Notes: generated from the sequence alone by a model not told the origin. A DNA stretch of 64,000 bases from Plumapathes pennacea (GCA_964036295.1 OZ038465.1:4223167-4287166); one strand, 5' to 3'; shown: positions 12,601-24,034, counted from the first letter of the stretch. Numbers and translations are program-made.

Positions 12601-14398
12601 GGCTTCCAAGAGCCGGCCGAATCAAGAATCTTGACGCTAGCCTTAGCAGACTTTGGAATGCTACACATTAAAATGTTTGGACTTAGCACAAATCTATAGC
12701 GATGCGGAGATTTGTTTCGAAGATTAATGAGCTGAAGATAATCATCACCATTGTTTGGATCATCATGCCAGTCCATGCATCCATTCTCTGTAAACAAGAA
12801 TTTTATACATTAGCCACCTTTAGTAGGCCTGGCAGTAAAATATGTGTCTGAATGGTCTGGAAATTATTTATAACTGACTAGCTGAGATGATAAGGGTGTT
12901 GACCAGAATCTATGTTGAAACTTTTGAACCAAGAGGCCATAGGTTCAATTCCTATGCTGGCATAACAGTATTCAAAGTTATATAATATTATTTTTACTAT
13001 TTAAGAGGTTTTCCACTGTAAATTCGAGCAATGTACACAAAAAGTCTACCAGAAAAAGAAGCACTATTTCTGTGAGTTATTTTGATTTCCTAGTTTGACT
13101 GTGTAAGACGATCATGCATGAGTAACACTGAAAAAATTCAAGAAGAGCAACTTGGGAAGATGTGAGTCTTTTTGGTTGCCTTCCTAGCTCAAGATGTGCA
13201 ATAATACATGTGTGTGTTATCATCGTAAAATAAGGATTTGATAGGAATATTCGTCCTCCTGTTTCTTGAAGAGTTTTGTGAATTATCTTTCCGTGTTACA
13301 TTGAAAGATGCCTGCAGGCATCAAGATCTTCAAGGAAGTGGCAAATAATTCTCAATCACAAATAAATTGTGTTGGACACTAGTTGTTTTGTTTTACTCTG
13401 ATCATTACTTGGGTTTACAGTGGAACATTACAAATTCACAGTGATGTTAGCGGTCGGTTTCACGCTTTAATAAGTGTAAACACAAGCAAGTAATTACGCT
13501 CTTTCACCTCACAGAGATTTTAAAGGCGTTCTCTAGCAGTTTCTTCGGACCCTCAGACCTTTTGGACTTCACTCTGACTTCACGCGCATTACATATTCCC
13601 TAATTCCTATTCTCAGTTAAAGGCAATTTCGTTCCGTTCTGAAGCCGTACGGCGAGGTAACTTCTCCTTCACAGATAAAGATTTACTAACGTCTGGATGG
13701 AGGAATACGTGACGCGTTTTTTCGCGTAACGTACACTATAATACGAAAAAATATATGAAATCATTTCAAAATCAGCCAATTTAATGATAAAAACGTCTCA
13801 GGCAATAGAAAATTGTATTTTTGTCAGATTAGAAAATATTCTCCAGATTTCAGCTGTACGCCCGTGCGTACGTGCGTATATGATAGCTACGCCCCTGTTT
13901 TCGTTTACCTATATACAGAGGAATGTTTCTTCGTTTAGCTTCCTGAGCAGAAAAACATTTTACGTGCTTAACTTGAGCCTTTAATTAGCCACCCGGGAAA
14001 CATCACAAGAAATGTAATGTTTCCTCGTTTAGCCTAAATCATTGCATTGGCATGTGTACACAATATTGTATGCACGCACGTACACCATGAATAAACAATT
14101 CTATGAATTATTCTTCATACAACTTACCCGCAATGATATCACGACCAACAGTGCATTCTCCCTTATTTATCTGAAAGACTGAGTTTGATGGACGACACTC
14201 ACAGGTTTGAGTTCCGAAGCATTCCGCCTTTTTCGAAGAGCATATTTTACATTCCTCTGTGAACCGATCTTGGTGATGCCGAGTAACATTTAACGACGCC
14301 AAATCACCGCTTGTAGTCTCAAGCATAAAGCACAGAAGAAGATAAAACAGAATAGATGCTCTGAATGCTGCCATCTCGTGACCTCTAGCACCCGCCAT
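6693..14398 (-). CDS. Receptor 1: type I receptor with a tail of ten YYVLEGP-type repeats
   Basis: Twelve exons join with every phase consistent: 14128-14398, 12528-12787, 11763-11892, 11570-11643, 10991-11157, 10530-10558, 10331-10359, 10077-10149, 9632-9814, 8842-9014, 8238-8292, 6693-8077 (942 aa). Exon 1 gives a signal peptide (ILFYLLLCFML) and a Cys-rich part beginning LNVTR. Exons 2-3 complete the ectodomain, ending CLIFKASGT. Exon 4 is a Ser/Thr stalk. Exon 5 holds the helix (VGIAIVAIIGALVGISVMWI) and WQRRR. The tail carries YSNEP, YDEV, HYEDL, VYHSL, VYEDL and YASL, then ten repeats centred on YYVLEGP. The acceptor of the last exon could be 8077 or 8074, and exon 8238-8292 was found because it repairs the phase. 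The ectodomain family is unknown to me; signalling through SH2-domain proteins is inferred from the tyrosine motifs. Confidence 0.75.
6730..7900 (-). repeat. Coding minisatellite: ten phosphotyrosine-motif repeats
   Basis: Ten in-frame repeats of about 31-42 codons lie in the last exon of receptor 1. Each unit has the core PEYYVLEGP followed by a spacer and SEDPDNSS. Eight units keep YYVLEGP exactly. The two units nearest the stop read YYVLEVP and YNVLEGP. Spacers fall into a few types, and a set of three units (spacers starting VDNG/DSKDNG, DSKDNTVDQ, DSNDRPN) recurs, so expansion involved multi-unit duplication. The first tyrosine of each core gives YxxL. Confidence 0.9.
8388..8416. repeat. 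GTT microsatellite
   Basis: A clean run of GTT triplets just outside exon 8238-8292 of receptor 1, in its intron. Confidence 0.8.
8731..8757. repeat. Poly-G run
   Basis: A homopolymer of about 25 G in an intron of receptor 1. Similar runs of G or C lie near 1303-1322, 20922-20940, 44457-44473, 45367-45384 and 58030-58048. Confidence 0.8.
10742..10825. repeat. Short tandem repeat, about 20-bp unit
   Basis: About four imperfect copies of a unit like GACATATTTTGTAACTTTAT, within a receptor 1 intron. Confidence 0.5.
12178..12430. repeat. Cluster of AGATCT-type palindromes
   Basis: Many copies of AAGATCTTG and near variants (AAGATCAGG, AAGATCATAG) lie close together in intron 2 of receptor 1. 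The duplicate is at 30950-31205. Related arrays with GGATCC or AGATCT cores lie at 53241-53660, 55690-55925 and 56280-56765. Confidence 0.65.
12875..12965 (+). mobile_element. tRNA-like SINE candidate (copy 1)
   Basis: The stretch TAGCTGAGATGATAAGGGTG looks like a degenerate polymerase III A box. About 45 bases later GGTTCAATTCC fits the B box consensus. The spacing resembles a tRNA-derived SINE head. The arms do not pair well enough for a working tRNA. It lies in intron 1 of receptor 1. Confidence 0.4.
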
Positions 14399-15132
14399 CT
14401 GCGCCACGACTCATGCCTTGCAATCTGATCTTCTTGTAAATCATGTGATCTCCTGCTGAGGAAATGCCTTTGGGAACGCTGTGCTATTCATCATTAAAAA
14501 GTTAACGTTTGTCATTCGTTTATGTACAGTACTGCAGGAACTGTATTACGTACCCGTTTGACCGTCTGTCATAACTTTTCCATATTTGGTTTTCTGGCTG
14601 AGTGGTATAACCACTGGTAGTAAGTCAAGCAGGCTCAAGGTCAAGCTTCAACTCATTGCGTCACATTGCTCGGGTTCTACACAAATTATTTATGGAGGTA
14701 GAGCAAGAAAACTTCGTTTTAACTTCCTGTATTTTAAAAGCATAAAGTTTAATCGATCAATTTAATCTTATTTCTCGCGGCCGGCTGTCTAAAATATCAA
14801 AATTTGCGGCAGCTTCTTTATAGCATAGCATGAGGAAGGTTTCCTGAAAGTTCATACAATTCTACCGACCGTAGACCAAAAATAAGCATTTCCCGAAAAA
14901 TGCAAAGGCTGCAGCTTTCTTCTCAAAAATGGCCGTTTTTATCAAAAAGGTTTACCACCTGGCTCACTTCTCTGCAAACATTCACTGGTTTGGCCCGCGG
15001 CACTGTGGATACTTCTGTGTAATGAAGTGTGCCGTATAGTATATTGCACACATAATTTCTAGAGAAATAGCAAGAAAACTACGCATTAGCTTTAAACATA
15101 TTTTGTTTAAAAAGCGTCAGCTGATGGTTTAT
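14399..15132. other. Spacer between receptor 1 and the upstream tail gene
   Basis: About 730 bases upstream of the receptor 1 start, inside the segmental duplication, so nearly identical to 33192-33915. It should hold the receptor 1 promoter and perhaps the 3' UTR of the next gene. I see no coding exon. No clear TATA box stands out. Confidence 0.4.
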
Positions 15133-15945
15133 CAGGGGCGGATCCAGGAAATTGAGAAAGGGGGGGCCGAGCGCCGGTAGGTGGGAGCCGCTAGGGGGGT
15201 CCGGGGGCATGCCCCCCGGAAAATTTTGAAATCTTAACCTTCTAAAACAGCAATTTCCTGCATTTTTAGACTATTAAGCTTTTGGAAGCTTATTAAGCTT
15301 TTTTAAGGAAATTTATCTTTCAGGTACTGCCGGTAAATTCGGCGCCGCATCGAACGCGTAATAAAACACTTTGCTGCCTAACGCACACCCCCAATTGGCC
15401 AAACGACAGATAAATCTGTTGCAGCGCGCTAATAGTATAGGAGCCAACAAACTAGGGTCATCCTATTGCAATCATCAATCCCATGCAGATAATATAAGTA
15501 AGAGTCACATCATGGGATTGATGAATGTCATCCTTCTCGGGTTACACGTGGCATAGTCGTCAACACTGTAATCCAAAGGTATATCCTTGTGAACAAGGAG
15601 AGAATGTTCGTCCTCAACAAACCCATTTTCTCTCATTGGCTCTAAGGCTCTTTTCAGACGGATTAATTTTGCAACACAATTACACAAGTACGCCTGGGCC
15701 GATCCCGGGCCGTCAGTGTTGTTCGCACACAGCACGTCATTCCACATTGCTGCTTGTTTCTCTAATTACTGGTAACGAAACTGAACAAAAGTTCTGAATT
15801 GATTGATATAACCAACAACAAAAGACGAAAAACAAAGCCCGTGTACGATTGTAGAGGTCTACGGTCTCTGAAAAAATCCGAGACCCAGACAAAAGGGGGG
15901 GCCGCGGCCCCCTCGGCCCCCCCCCCCCCTCTAAATCCGCCACTG
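15133..15945. mobile_element. hAT-like element with 5-bp target duplication (complete)
   Basis: It starts CAGGGGCGGATCCAGG and ends CTAAATCCGCCACTG, which are inverted matches. It is flanked by TTTAT on both sides (15128-15132, 15946-15950). The duplicate locus has the empty site with one TTTAT (33916-33920), so the ends are well defined. CAG..CTG ends with a 5-bp duplication fit hAT-type (hAT5-like) elements. A minus-strand frame (15505-15747) is not a recognisable transposase, so the element is non-autonomous. Confidence 0.8.
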
Positions 15946-16045
15946 TTTATGATATATTTTCAAACTGTACGCAAAGGAAAATCATGATAGTTACCATGGC
16001 GATGATGACGCCGATGTATAGCCGGAAAACAGTAAAGAAACGTGC

Positions 16046-17619
16046 TTAATTTACATCAAAACGGTCAATGTACGAGTTCCTGTTCATATACAAAGGTTCC
16101 TCGTCGTTACAGTCTCCCTCGCTCTTACATTGTTCCACCGGGGCGTTCAACTGTGTCATCGGGATATTTCCATAGATAGGTGTGCAATCTTCGAGGTTCT
16201 CTTCGCTATTCGTTAGTGGCCTCGGTTTGGGCCGAGGGCGAGCGCTTTCCCCCTTTGTCACGTGACTTTTTGGCTTTTCTGGTGCTGCCACGCCTCGCTG
16301 GTTGCTGGCCTTTCCTTGTGGCCTCACCACAACTGGAGGTCTTTCCACCTTCCCACTGTTAACCGTTCCGTGGTTTTCTTGGTGAATTTGTGGCTTCTGA
16401 AGCACGTTGCAGCTCTTTGATGACTCTGTTCTCGGGCCCCATGAATGTATTCTCTTCTTAGTGCCGTCTTTGACAGCTCTGGGTTCGCACCCTGGGACAG
16501 CCAAGGTGGACGCTTTACATGTTGCTTCCAGGCTGTTGGTGTTCATGTAGATCGGTTCGTCGGTGCCAACGCCCGCGTCAGCTGGAGGGGTACCGTCACA
16601 TGGCCAACTTTTCCTTAGGTGCTGCTCAATCTGAGCTCTTTCGGCAAGCAGTTGACTGTAGTCGGCGTAACAATATTCCTGATCTGCACCGTTTTCACCC
16701 TTCTCGTTGTCATCCTCAATAGCATCAGGCGGCAAATCATAGATATCTTCATCACACGAGTTTTCTTCTGGGCTTGGGCTTGGTGGTAAATCATTCAAAT
16801 ACACCTCGTCATCCTCATCTTCTGGGTCGGGTGTGCCACCCATTACTTCGTACTGCTCTTCTTCATCGCCAAGAATCTCCTTGTTTGACTCTCTCTCCTC
16901 GATCTCGTAGGACACACTAGTGTCTTCACCATTCTGCATACCTCTAGTGTCATTTTCCTTTCCAACATCTTGTGCAATACGCACATCAGAGCTAGCCTGG
17001 CTCGCGGGTAACGGCTGAAGGTGTTCCTTGGGGGTAAGCGCCGAGGGCCGTTCCTGTGAAAGTTCCCGCTTTATTATCATTCATATAACCCATACGACGG
17101 GTATGGACTTGCTCATTGAGGCACAATTTTCTTTCTAAAACATCTTTCTCAGAGTAAATGCCTAGACGAGTAATTCGAATTGCGCTGTCTGACATTGAGT
17201 TTATCTTAGACGACTGACCAAAAACCCTGCATCGTTCATTCTCGTCAGCTTTTGATTTGCGATAGAGAATGGCTATTTTAGGTCTCCAGTGTTGAATAGG
17301 ATAAATACCAAACGACAGATTAGCGTCTGAGTTTGGAATAGGATGTTTCAGATTTATGTCAAACGGCTTAGGCCCACCCGCTTCGAGGAGTGATGAATAG
17401 GACACTGCTCACCTTCACAATCTCTGACAACTTTCGATTGTTCCTGGGCAGGTTCTGATAAAGAGGTTCCATCTGCACTTTACTAGTGTCCGTCCGCAGG
17501 CAGTCAGGACTCCTTTGTGGTGAAGGGCTCGTTCCTTCTTCTAAAGCTTCAGTAAACGCCTCATTTGTTGCACTCATTACATCCATCATTTCCAAGTGAG
17601 CCAAGAGATGCGTTGCGCT
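16046..17619 (-). CDS. Tyrosine-rich receptor tail, copy 1 (two exons)
   Basis: Exons 17413-17619 and 16046-17053 join in phase 0 and encode the C-terminal 404 residues of a receptor tail, nearly identical to the end of receptor 3. Motifs in order include LYQNL, QYEVM, VYLND, IYDLP, YSQL, IYMNT, IYGNI and LYMNR. The intron between them has an open frame in this copy that is shifted in copy 2, so it is not coding. The expected upstream membrane exon is missing: the next exons found upstream are ectodomain and stalk exons at 20998-23327. The stalk exon ends in phase 0 and this tail starts in phase 0, so direct splicing would keep frame but give a product without a membrane helix. Confidence 0.6.
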
Positions 17620-17756
17620 CTGTGGGGAAAATGTCTATCAATATATCCCAGCAACAATTAGTCCTATACTATATGAGATAAACATATGATGAGTAGGCCT
17701 GGGGCCAAATTCTGAGCTAACGTTCCGAGCGTCGGACCATTTAAGGAGTTATAATT

Positions 17757-19698
17757 CTATTGGCTACCTAAAATACTGAGAGACCAAATGACAAGCCGCA
17801 TACAGTAGGTGCCGTTCGCACTTTCGTGTAGTTAAACGAAAATATTGACATTTACAAATTTTCAAGTGCAAATTCATGCATATGGCGCTTTGTCGCCCAC
17901 GAATATAATGTGATCGCTACCCGCGCAAACTTCGATAAATCCGTCGTGTGAGGTTCAAAAAATTACATTATCCGTCCAGTGCGCAGGAACGGCTCAAAAT
18001 AAACAGAAAGTAATATTTTTGGTAAATCTTCTTGTATGCGTACAAGGACGTTCGTGCTACTGTGGCGCATCCAGGGGTGTTTGGAAGGTTTGTCCATTTT
18101 TTGCTCGCTCGCTGATCGCACAAAAAACTAATAGTTACCATTATCCTTCCTTGTTTATAGGCCTGATTTTTAAATTTCTATGCAATACATCTGTCCCCTG
18201 CATGGAGCTTCAAACCTCCCCAAACTATGGCTTCGACGGCGGAAGAATTGGCACGGCAAACATAATCAACAGGAAAGAGTTGGAGAAAGTAGGGTAAAAT
18301 TGCCAGAATTTCCTTGCCCGGGGGTTAAGGAATTTGTAGCATTTTGAAAAGCCCTGGGGACAATCCAGATGCTGTAATATTGCAAGATAAGACCAAATGC
18401 TGGGTGGTGCAACGTAAACACATGTTAATTTCAAGGCATAAATTAACAACACCTTTAGAGCGTATGTTTTGCTCAAGTTTCCGTTAGCCTGACTTAGTGC
18501 TACATTTGCGGCAATCGCGGTATGTACGAAAGACACTTGAAACAAACTCCACGAATTATGTGTTCTCCATAAAAGGTTGCTTTCTTCGATTAATGCGACA
18601 TAGTTTATACAGTGATCCTGCGAACAACGGACTTTTAATTACATATCTCCTGTCACAGTCTCAAATGAGCTGTTACGCATGCGCCGAGCACAAATATTGC
18701 TTTAGAACAGTGCTTACTGACGATTTAAAAATATATATCCAGTGAAAAAGGCAGATATTAAGTAAGTCGGGTATATGGAAGCGGTTATAACAATAAGATG
18801 GTGCAAAGGGTTTATAAAGCAATGAAAGACGTTACAAAGGCACGTCCCATAAGGACGAAGGTCGCCTGTCTGCGACTATATATACCTAATTGTGTGCATA
18901 TATTAAACAAGTCGGCTTAGCATTGTGTAAGCGCTGTTCGGATTTAGGGATAATTCACCATGGCTTGGGGGCCGAATTATCTCTCCCCGTTCGTGCAGCG
19001 TGGACGGGTGTTCAGCAGGGTTGCCCCTCGAACTGGCTTGGGATCCGGACAACTCTCCCCGCGGTGAACGTTTTTTTCTCTTTTTGCAAGCTGGTTGATT
19101 ATTTATTTGTTGCTATCCATTGCTACTGATCAAATGCGCGCATTATTTTCCTTATTTACTACCTAAAATACTGAGAGACCAGATGACGGCGTACAGTAGG
19201 CGCCGTTCGCACTTAGCACTTTCGTGTAGTTAAAAGAAAATGTTGACATTTACACATTTTCAAGTGCAAAATCACGGAAACGGCACTTTGTCGCCCACCA
19301 GTAAGTTGTAAATCGGCACGCGGAAACTTCGAAGAAGCCGTCGTGCAAGGTTAAAAAATTTACGTTTATCCGTCTAGTGCGAACGGCTCGGAATATACAG
19401 AAAGTCACAGTTTTGTTAAAGTTTCTTCTACGCGTACAAGGATTCTCGTGCTACTGTGGCGGGTCCAGGGGAGTTTGGGAGGATTGCCTTTTTCTATCTG
19501 CTCCTTCGCTGATCGTACACAATTCAGTAGAAAAATGATTAATCTTCGTTTTTTACCCTGATTTTGAAACTTCTGTGCAGTACATCTGTCTCCTGCATGG
19601 AGCTGCTCTCGTTCAGCTAAAACTGAATTACCATTTAGTCAAACCTCCTCAAACTTTGTCTTAGCGGTGCATGGAAGAATTAGCACAGCAAACATAAG

Positions 19699-19730
<32 letters not shown>

Positions 19731-20460
19731 AATAGAAGAAAGTTGGAGAAAGTAGGGTAAAATTGCCAGAATTTCCTTGCCCGGGGGTTAAGGAATTTGT
19801 AGCATTTTGAAAAGCCCTGGGGACAATCCAGATGCTGTAATATTGCAAGATAAGACCAAATGCTGGGTGGTGCAACGTAACACATGTTAATTTCAAGGCA
19901 TAATTAACAACACCGTTAGAGCGTATGTTTTGCTCAAGTTTCCGTTAGCCTGACTTAGTGCTACATTTGCGGCAATCGGTATATACGAAAGACACTTGAA
20001 ACAAACCCCACGAATCATGTGTTCTCAATAAAAAGCTGCTTTCTTCGATTAATGTGACATAGTTTATACAGTGATCCTGCGAACAACGGACCTTTTAATT
20101 ACGTATCTCCTGTCACAGTCTCAAATGAACACCAAAAGTACTGCTTAACTCAAGGCATAAATTAACCACACCGATAGAGCGTTTTTATCAGAGCCGACTT
20201 TGCGGAAATCAGAATATACGAAAGACACTTGAAAACCCCACGAATCGTGTGTTCTCCATAAAAATTATTTTCGTCGATCAATACGACATAGTTTATAGTG
20301 ATCTTGCAAATATTTCTCCAGTCACAGTCTCAAATGAACTGTTGCGCATGCGCCAAGCAGGACCAATGTTGCTATAACAGTGCTTACTGACGATTTAAAC
20401 TAAAACTCAAGTGAAAAAGGCAGATATTAAGTAACTCGGGCATATGGAAGCGGTTATAAC
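17757..20460. repeat. Two diverged tandem units in the tail-gene intron (copy 1)
   Basis: Unit 1 (about 17757-18955) and unit 2 (about 19160-20460) share long stretches, for example CTACCTAAAATACTGAGAGACC at their starts, a shared run near 18300-18420 and 19760-19880, and AAGGCAGATATTAAGTAA near their ends. Hydrophobic minus-strand frames repeat because the DNA repeats; they lack splice logic and conserved ends. A run of about 35 A lies at 19690-19727. No membrane exon was found here. Confidence 0.7.
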
Positions 20461-20468
20461 AATAAGAT

Positions 20469-20793
20469 GGCAAATACGGGCCAAAACGAGTGCAAAGATG
20501 GGAGCGTATTGCACTCGTCAGGAACCAGATCAACTGGTTTTATTAGCTTACGTGATCAGTTTTCGCAAGCAAAGTTCACGAACGCGTCATTTTTTGTTCC
20601 ATTTTGCGCGCGGCGAGAATGTTTGCCCTGCTTCGTTTGTCGTGTAATAAACAATTTATTACACGAAAAGTCGTGCAATACGGCTGTATTTTTACTCATC
20701 AGTTTTATTTTTTCTCGCCTGAAGCAGGCTCGAAAAAATAAAACCGACTCGTAAAATACTCCGCCGTATTGCACTCCTTCCCGTGTAATAACC
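20469..20793. mobile_element. TTATTACACG MITE, left end missing
   Basis: Inverted and mostly identical to 50430-50766, where both ends are seen. Here the copy starts at the point where the segmental duplication stops and ends in CCCGTGTAATAA. It marks the junction between the duplicated block and the ectodomain exons upstream. Confidence 0.6.
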
Positions 20794-20997
20794 TCTTTAT
20801 ATTAAAAAAAAAAAAAGGCAAGAGAAGAAGGCCTAGATGGGGTTTACTGTTAAGTGTTATGGACCTGAATTTTTTACTGTTAAGTGTTGTACTTGGTTGA
20901 GGACCTAGATGGGGTTTACTGTCCCCCCCCCCCCCCCCCCAGCCCGCTGTCACATCAAAGCCTCCTACATCTCTACTACAGCAGTTCCTGGACTTAC

Positions 20998-23327
20998 CTT
21001 TGTAGACACCACTGTACTTGATTTCAAGGTTGTAGTTTTCCTGGTTGTCTCTTCTGTAGTCTGTTGTGGTTCAGTTGTTGTGGTTTTAGATGTGGTTACA
21101 GTGGAGCTGTCTGATGCTTCTGTAGTCTTCACTACTTGCTGTGTCTCCGTCGTAGTAGGGTTGGTTACAGTTGTTGGGACAGTACTGATGACTACACCAG
21201 TGTTGGATGTGATGGCTTTGGTTGTTACACTACTTATGGGCTGCCACACCTTACTTGTTGTAATAAGTTGATTGGTTGAAGTCTTGGTGCTTGAAGTGAT
21301 CTTTGGTGGATTATTAGTTGTTGGAGCAGTAGGTGCAGTTGTTCCAGGTACAGTGCTAACTTTATTGGTGCTCACCGTGGTCCCCTGTGTCTTACTTGTT
21401 GTGGCTGGAGGTGCACTTGTTGATTTATCAATGGTATCTGTGAAAGGGAAGATTATCAAAAGCAAACAACCAACAGTAATACACGATTAAATGTGTTGTG
21501 CACTGTGTGGCATACAGTCACCTATGTGTAGTATGAGCAAATTTCATACTCATATTTGCCAACACTGAAAAAGCAGAAAAAGCAGAATCTATTCTCTCTG
21601 AAATAGCATTGGAGACCAGTCTGCAGTTGTGCAGGACCAGTGTTCATCCCGGTCTCATAAAATCAACCCTTTTTTCTAGTGTGAGGGGTGGCGCCTAGAA
21701 AATTGTGCGCCCGCTCTGAAACTTTTGATCCGACCTCGTAATCTTGGAAGCCTTTATGACGAGTCACGAAGTCTCGTCTTGTGTGTTTCTTTTCTGTCGT
21801 TTCTTTCTGGATTTCCTAAAGTATTTAAAGACTTGGTCTCGGATTTTCAAACAAGGGTCTTGGCCTCTAGGTGAGTCTCAGATTTTACCATTCGCCACCC
21901 CTGGTGGTGCAGTGACTTACTGGAAACTAAATAATAGTGCTAAAAGACAAAGTGCAATAAGGTGCATTGTTGTCAATATTGTTACGGAGCAGTTTTGCGC
22001 AAAAGGAAGGGACTTTGAAACTTATGAAATGTAGTTTTATCAGCTGCTCAGATCTACAATCAGTGACAAAAGTCTTGGGACACTCGCACAGTTTCAGTAA
22101 TTTCTCTACTGTTTCAGTTGAAAGGCAACCCCCCTCCCCCCTTTCAATGTTGAAGTGGCCTGAACTTGTTTTCCCAAACACACGCAACATTGTACAGAGG
22201 GGAGGGGGGAAAAAATGGTTTCGCGCCTTTCAGTACGCTTAGTCAATGACTTGTGTCTGAGATACACCAATTTTTGAAAGTGTCCCAAGAACTTTTGTCA
22301 CTGATTGTAGGTGCGAACTCTGCTTGTGATGCAAAGTGAACAGAATATGAAATGAGTAGACAGGTCCAGAGGTGTTAGAATTAATATCCTGTAAGCTTTG
22401 TTCTTTGTCCAGCCGGACATGACTTATCCAACTACTAGTATTGGTTAAGAGCATTATTAGTATTCGCGTCCTTTCCTCTGACGTGGAGTTTTACCTGAGA
22501 GTCGGTTGGTGAAGGTCTTCGGACCGAAATAAACGACAAGGACTCCTGACTGCTAGTCCTGATCTACTCAATTTAAAAGATCCCGGACCGTGACAAGGCA
22601 ACTCTCGCAAGAAGCTAATTCCTCCCTGCAAAGGCCTTGTTACAATATTGTTACTCTTTCATAAACATGTCACAGATTCTGTGACATTGAGAATACCGAC
22701 TTTAACACTCCAGTTTTCAAGCTTAGGTATGTAAATGTGCTCAGGCCATGCTTGAAAAATAATATTATTATGAACCTGAGTTGTTAAATAAGATTTGGAA
22801 TATTGACTGTAGAGAACCACAGATATGTCATACTGTACATATACATGATTCTGTTCCTTTTGCTTTAAAGAGAACAAATACTGTCACTTGGCCAGGATCA
22901 CATGTAAAATCAATCTTTATAATGCGATCTCTGAACTGACTTTCAAGGCTTTTATTCCACTATCTGCACAACCTCATTTGGCATCCATGGAAACCACGTT
23001 GCAAAAATGTTATGGTGTTTCACAATAAACATTTTGTTATAAGACATGCCTATGTTTTTACTAAGTTTACTAAGAGGGTAGGGTGATACAAGACATACCT
23101 TCAAGTGAAGATGATCACCATGTACACTGGTTTCTTCTTTAGCATTTCGGTTGAATGAGGTGAATACCATTGCTGCAACCTTAGATATCTCTGACCTGTG
23201 ATTTTACAAGTTGTGGGCCTTGGCGACAGCTTTTTTAGTTTAACATCGTTCTTTTTTGTAGGGTCTAGAACTGCCAAGGGTGACGTATTATAAGGTATGC
23301 CTTTATCTATGAGAAGGACTCTACATC
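20998..23327 (-). pseudogene. Damaged receptor locus: ectodomain exons 2-3 and stalk
   Basis: Three minus-strand exons match those of receptor 4: 23099-23327 (GCRVLLID..., ectodomain part 2), 22845-22959 (WNKSLESQF...VLFKAKGTES, part 3) and 20998-21437 (Thr-rich mucin-like stalk, STSAPPATTSKTQGTT). Phases agree (1, 0, 1, 0) except that exon 23099-23327 is one base short: the frame reading ...RLQQW must shift by one near 23155-23165 to continue into NAKEETSVHG before the donor. This is either a real frameshift or a sequence error. No signal-peptide exon was found upstream and no membrane exon downstream; the next receptor exons are the tail exons at 17619-16046. I call it a probable pseudogene or chimera. 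Confidence 0.6.
22057..22307. mobile_element. Tc1-like MITE (TA target site)
   Basis: Inverted ends CAATCAGTGACAAAAGTCTTGG are about 30 bp long with a TA on both sides. The CAAAAGT-TTGGGACA wording resembles Tc1-family ends. The inside is itself palindromic around C-rich and G-rich stretches. Confidence 0.65.
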
Positions 23328-23675
23328 CTGCAAGGAACAGGACAGAAACAATATTGTCAATCCAAGCTGCTATACAAGAATAGTGAAAGTAACCTTCACA
23401 TTTATAAACATTAAGCAGTTCCAAAATTAGGCTGGAAGATGGCTTTAATCCACAACAAAACAGTATAGGAAAAAGGGAAGGTTTTGATAATCCTATGTTT
23501 ATCCTCCTATGATTGGAAAATTTGCCACCACAACATGAAAAAATTATAATAAAAACTTTTCCGCCGGCTGAGGTACAAAAGAAGTGGAAAACCAATTTCT
23601 GACAGGAGCTGGGAAACTGGGTACCAGTATGTGTGGGGTAAAGGGTCACGAGGTGTGGAGATTGGCAGTCTTTAA

Positions 23676-23709
23676 GGTCGCCCACTCCACGAAGTGGAGA
23701 GGCGACCTT
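23676..23709. repeat. Near-perfect 34-base hairpin
   Basis: AAGGTCGCC pairs with GGCGACCTT and CTCCAC pairs with GTGGAG around a GAA loop. It sits in the intron or upstream part of the damaged receptor locus. It could be the core of a small mobile element. Confidence 0.5.
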
Positions 23710-24034
23710 TATGGGATTGAGTTGTCCCCCATTCACTCTGCGTCCACAGTGGAAATCCATATAAAGATGTGTTCTTTTGTGTTCTATCCAAATTTGGGCA
23801 TTCCAAATTTGGGCGTGACGAACGGGTTAACTTGTCGAAGGTAGTTTCTTCTGATTTATTTATCATGGTTGTCAAACATTTGAAGCTTGTCGTTTGGCCA
23901 TTGAGCCTGAGTGTTCCTACAGTGGTAGGGCACTCACTGTACTGTGATTACGAAGCATACCGAAATTGAGCGAGAATGTTCGGTCGAACGAAGATGATGA
24001 AACTGCATGGCTATTATGCCGTGATCATGAAATG

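Larger units (their letters stand above)
11757..20468. repeat. Segmental duplication, copy 1
   Basis: This block is nearly identical to 30521-38350, and its part from about 15347 onward also matches 61101-64000. It holds the three ectodomain exons of receptor 1, the spacer, and the two tail exons of the next locus up to the middle of their upstream intron. The left edge lies at or next to the donor of ectodomain exon 3: both copies share ACTAACTTG and then differ completely. The right edge is where copy 1 runs into a mobile element at 20469. It carries an hAT-like insertion (15133-15945) that copy 2 lacks. Confidence 0.9.

Noticed and set aside
16992-17405. 137-codon minus-strand frame between the two tail exons
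   Set aside because: The frame is shifted by one inserted base in the copy at 35180, while the flanking exons stay intact. Good donor and acceptor sites on both sides show it is an intron.
18225-20000. Hydrophobic minus-strand frames as the missing membrane exon
   Set aside because: They recur because the DNA is tandemly repeated, they differ in length between copies, contain frame breaks, and lack an Arg-rich phase-2 end like the other membrane exons.
20909-21490. Plus-strand Val-rich frames opposite the Thr-rich stalk
   Set aside because: They are the mirror of the ACN codon-rich stalk exon on the minus strand; the same applies at 49763-50362.
23101-23760. Single 219-codon minus-strand exon
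   Set aside because: Only its last part matches the receptor ectodomain. A strong acceptor at 23328 shows that the earlier part is intron.
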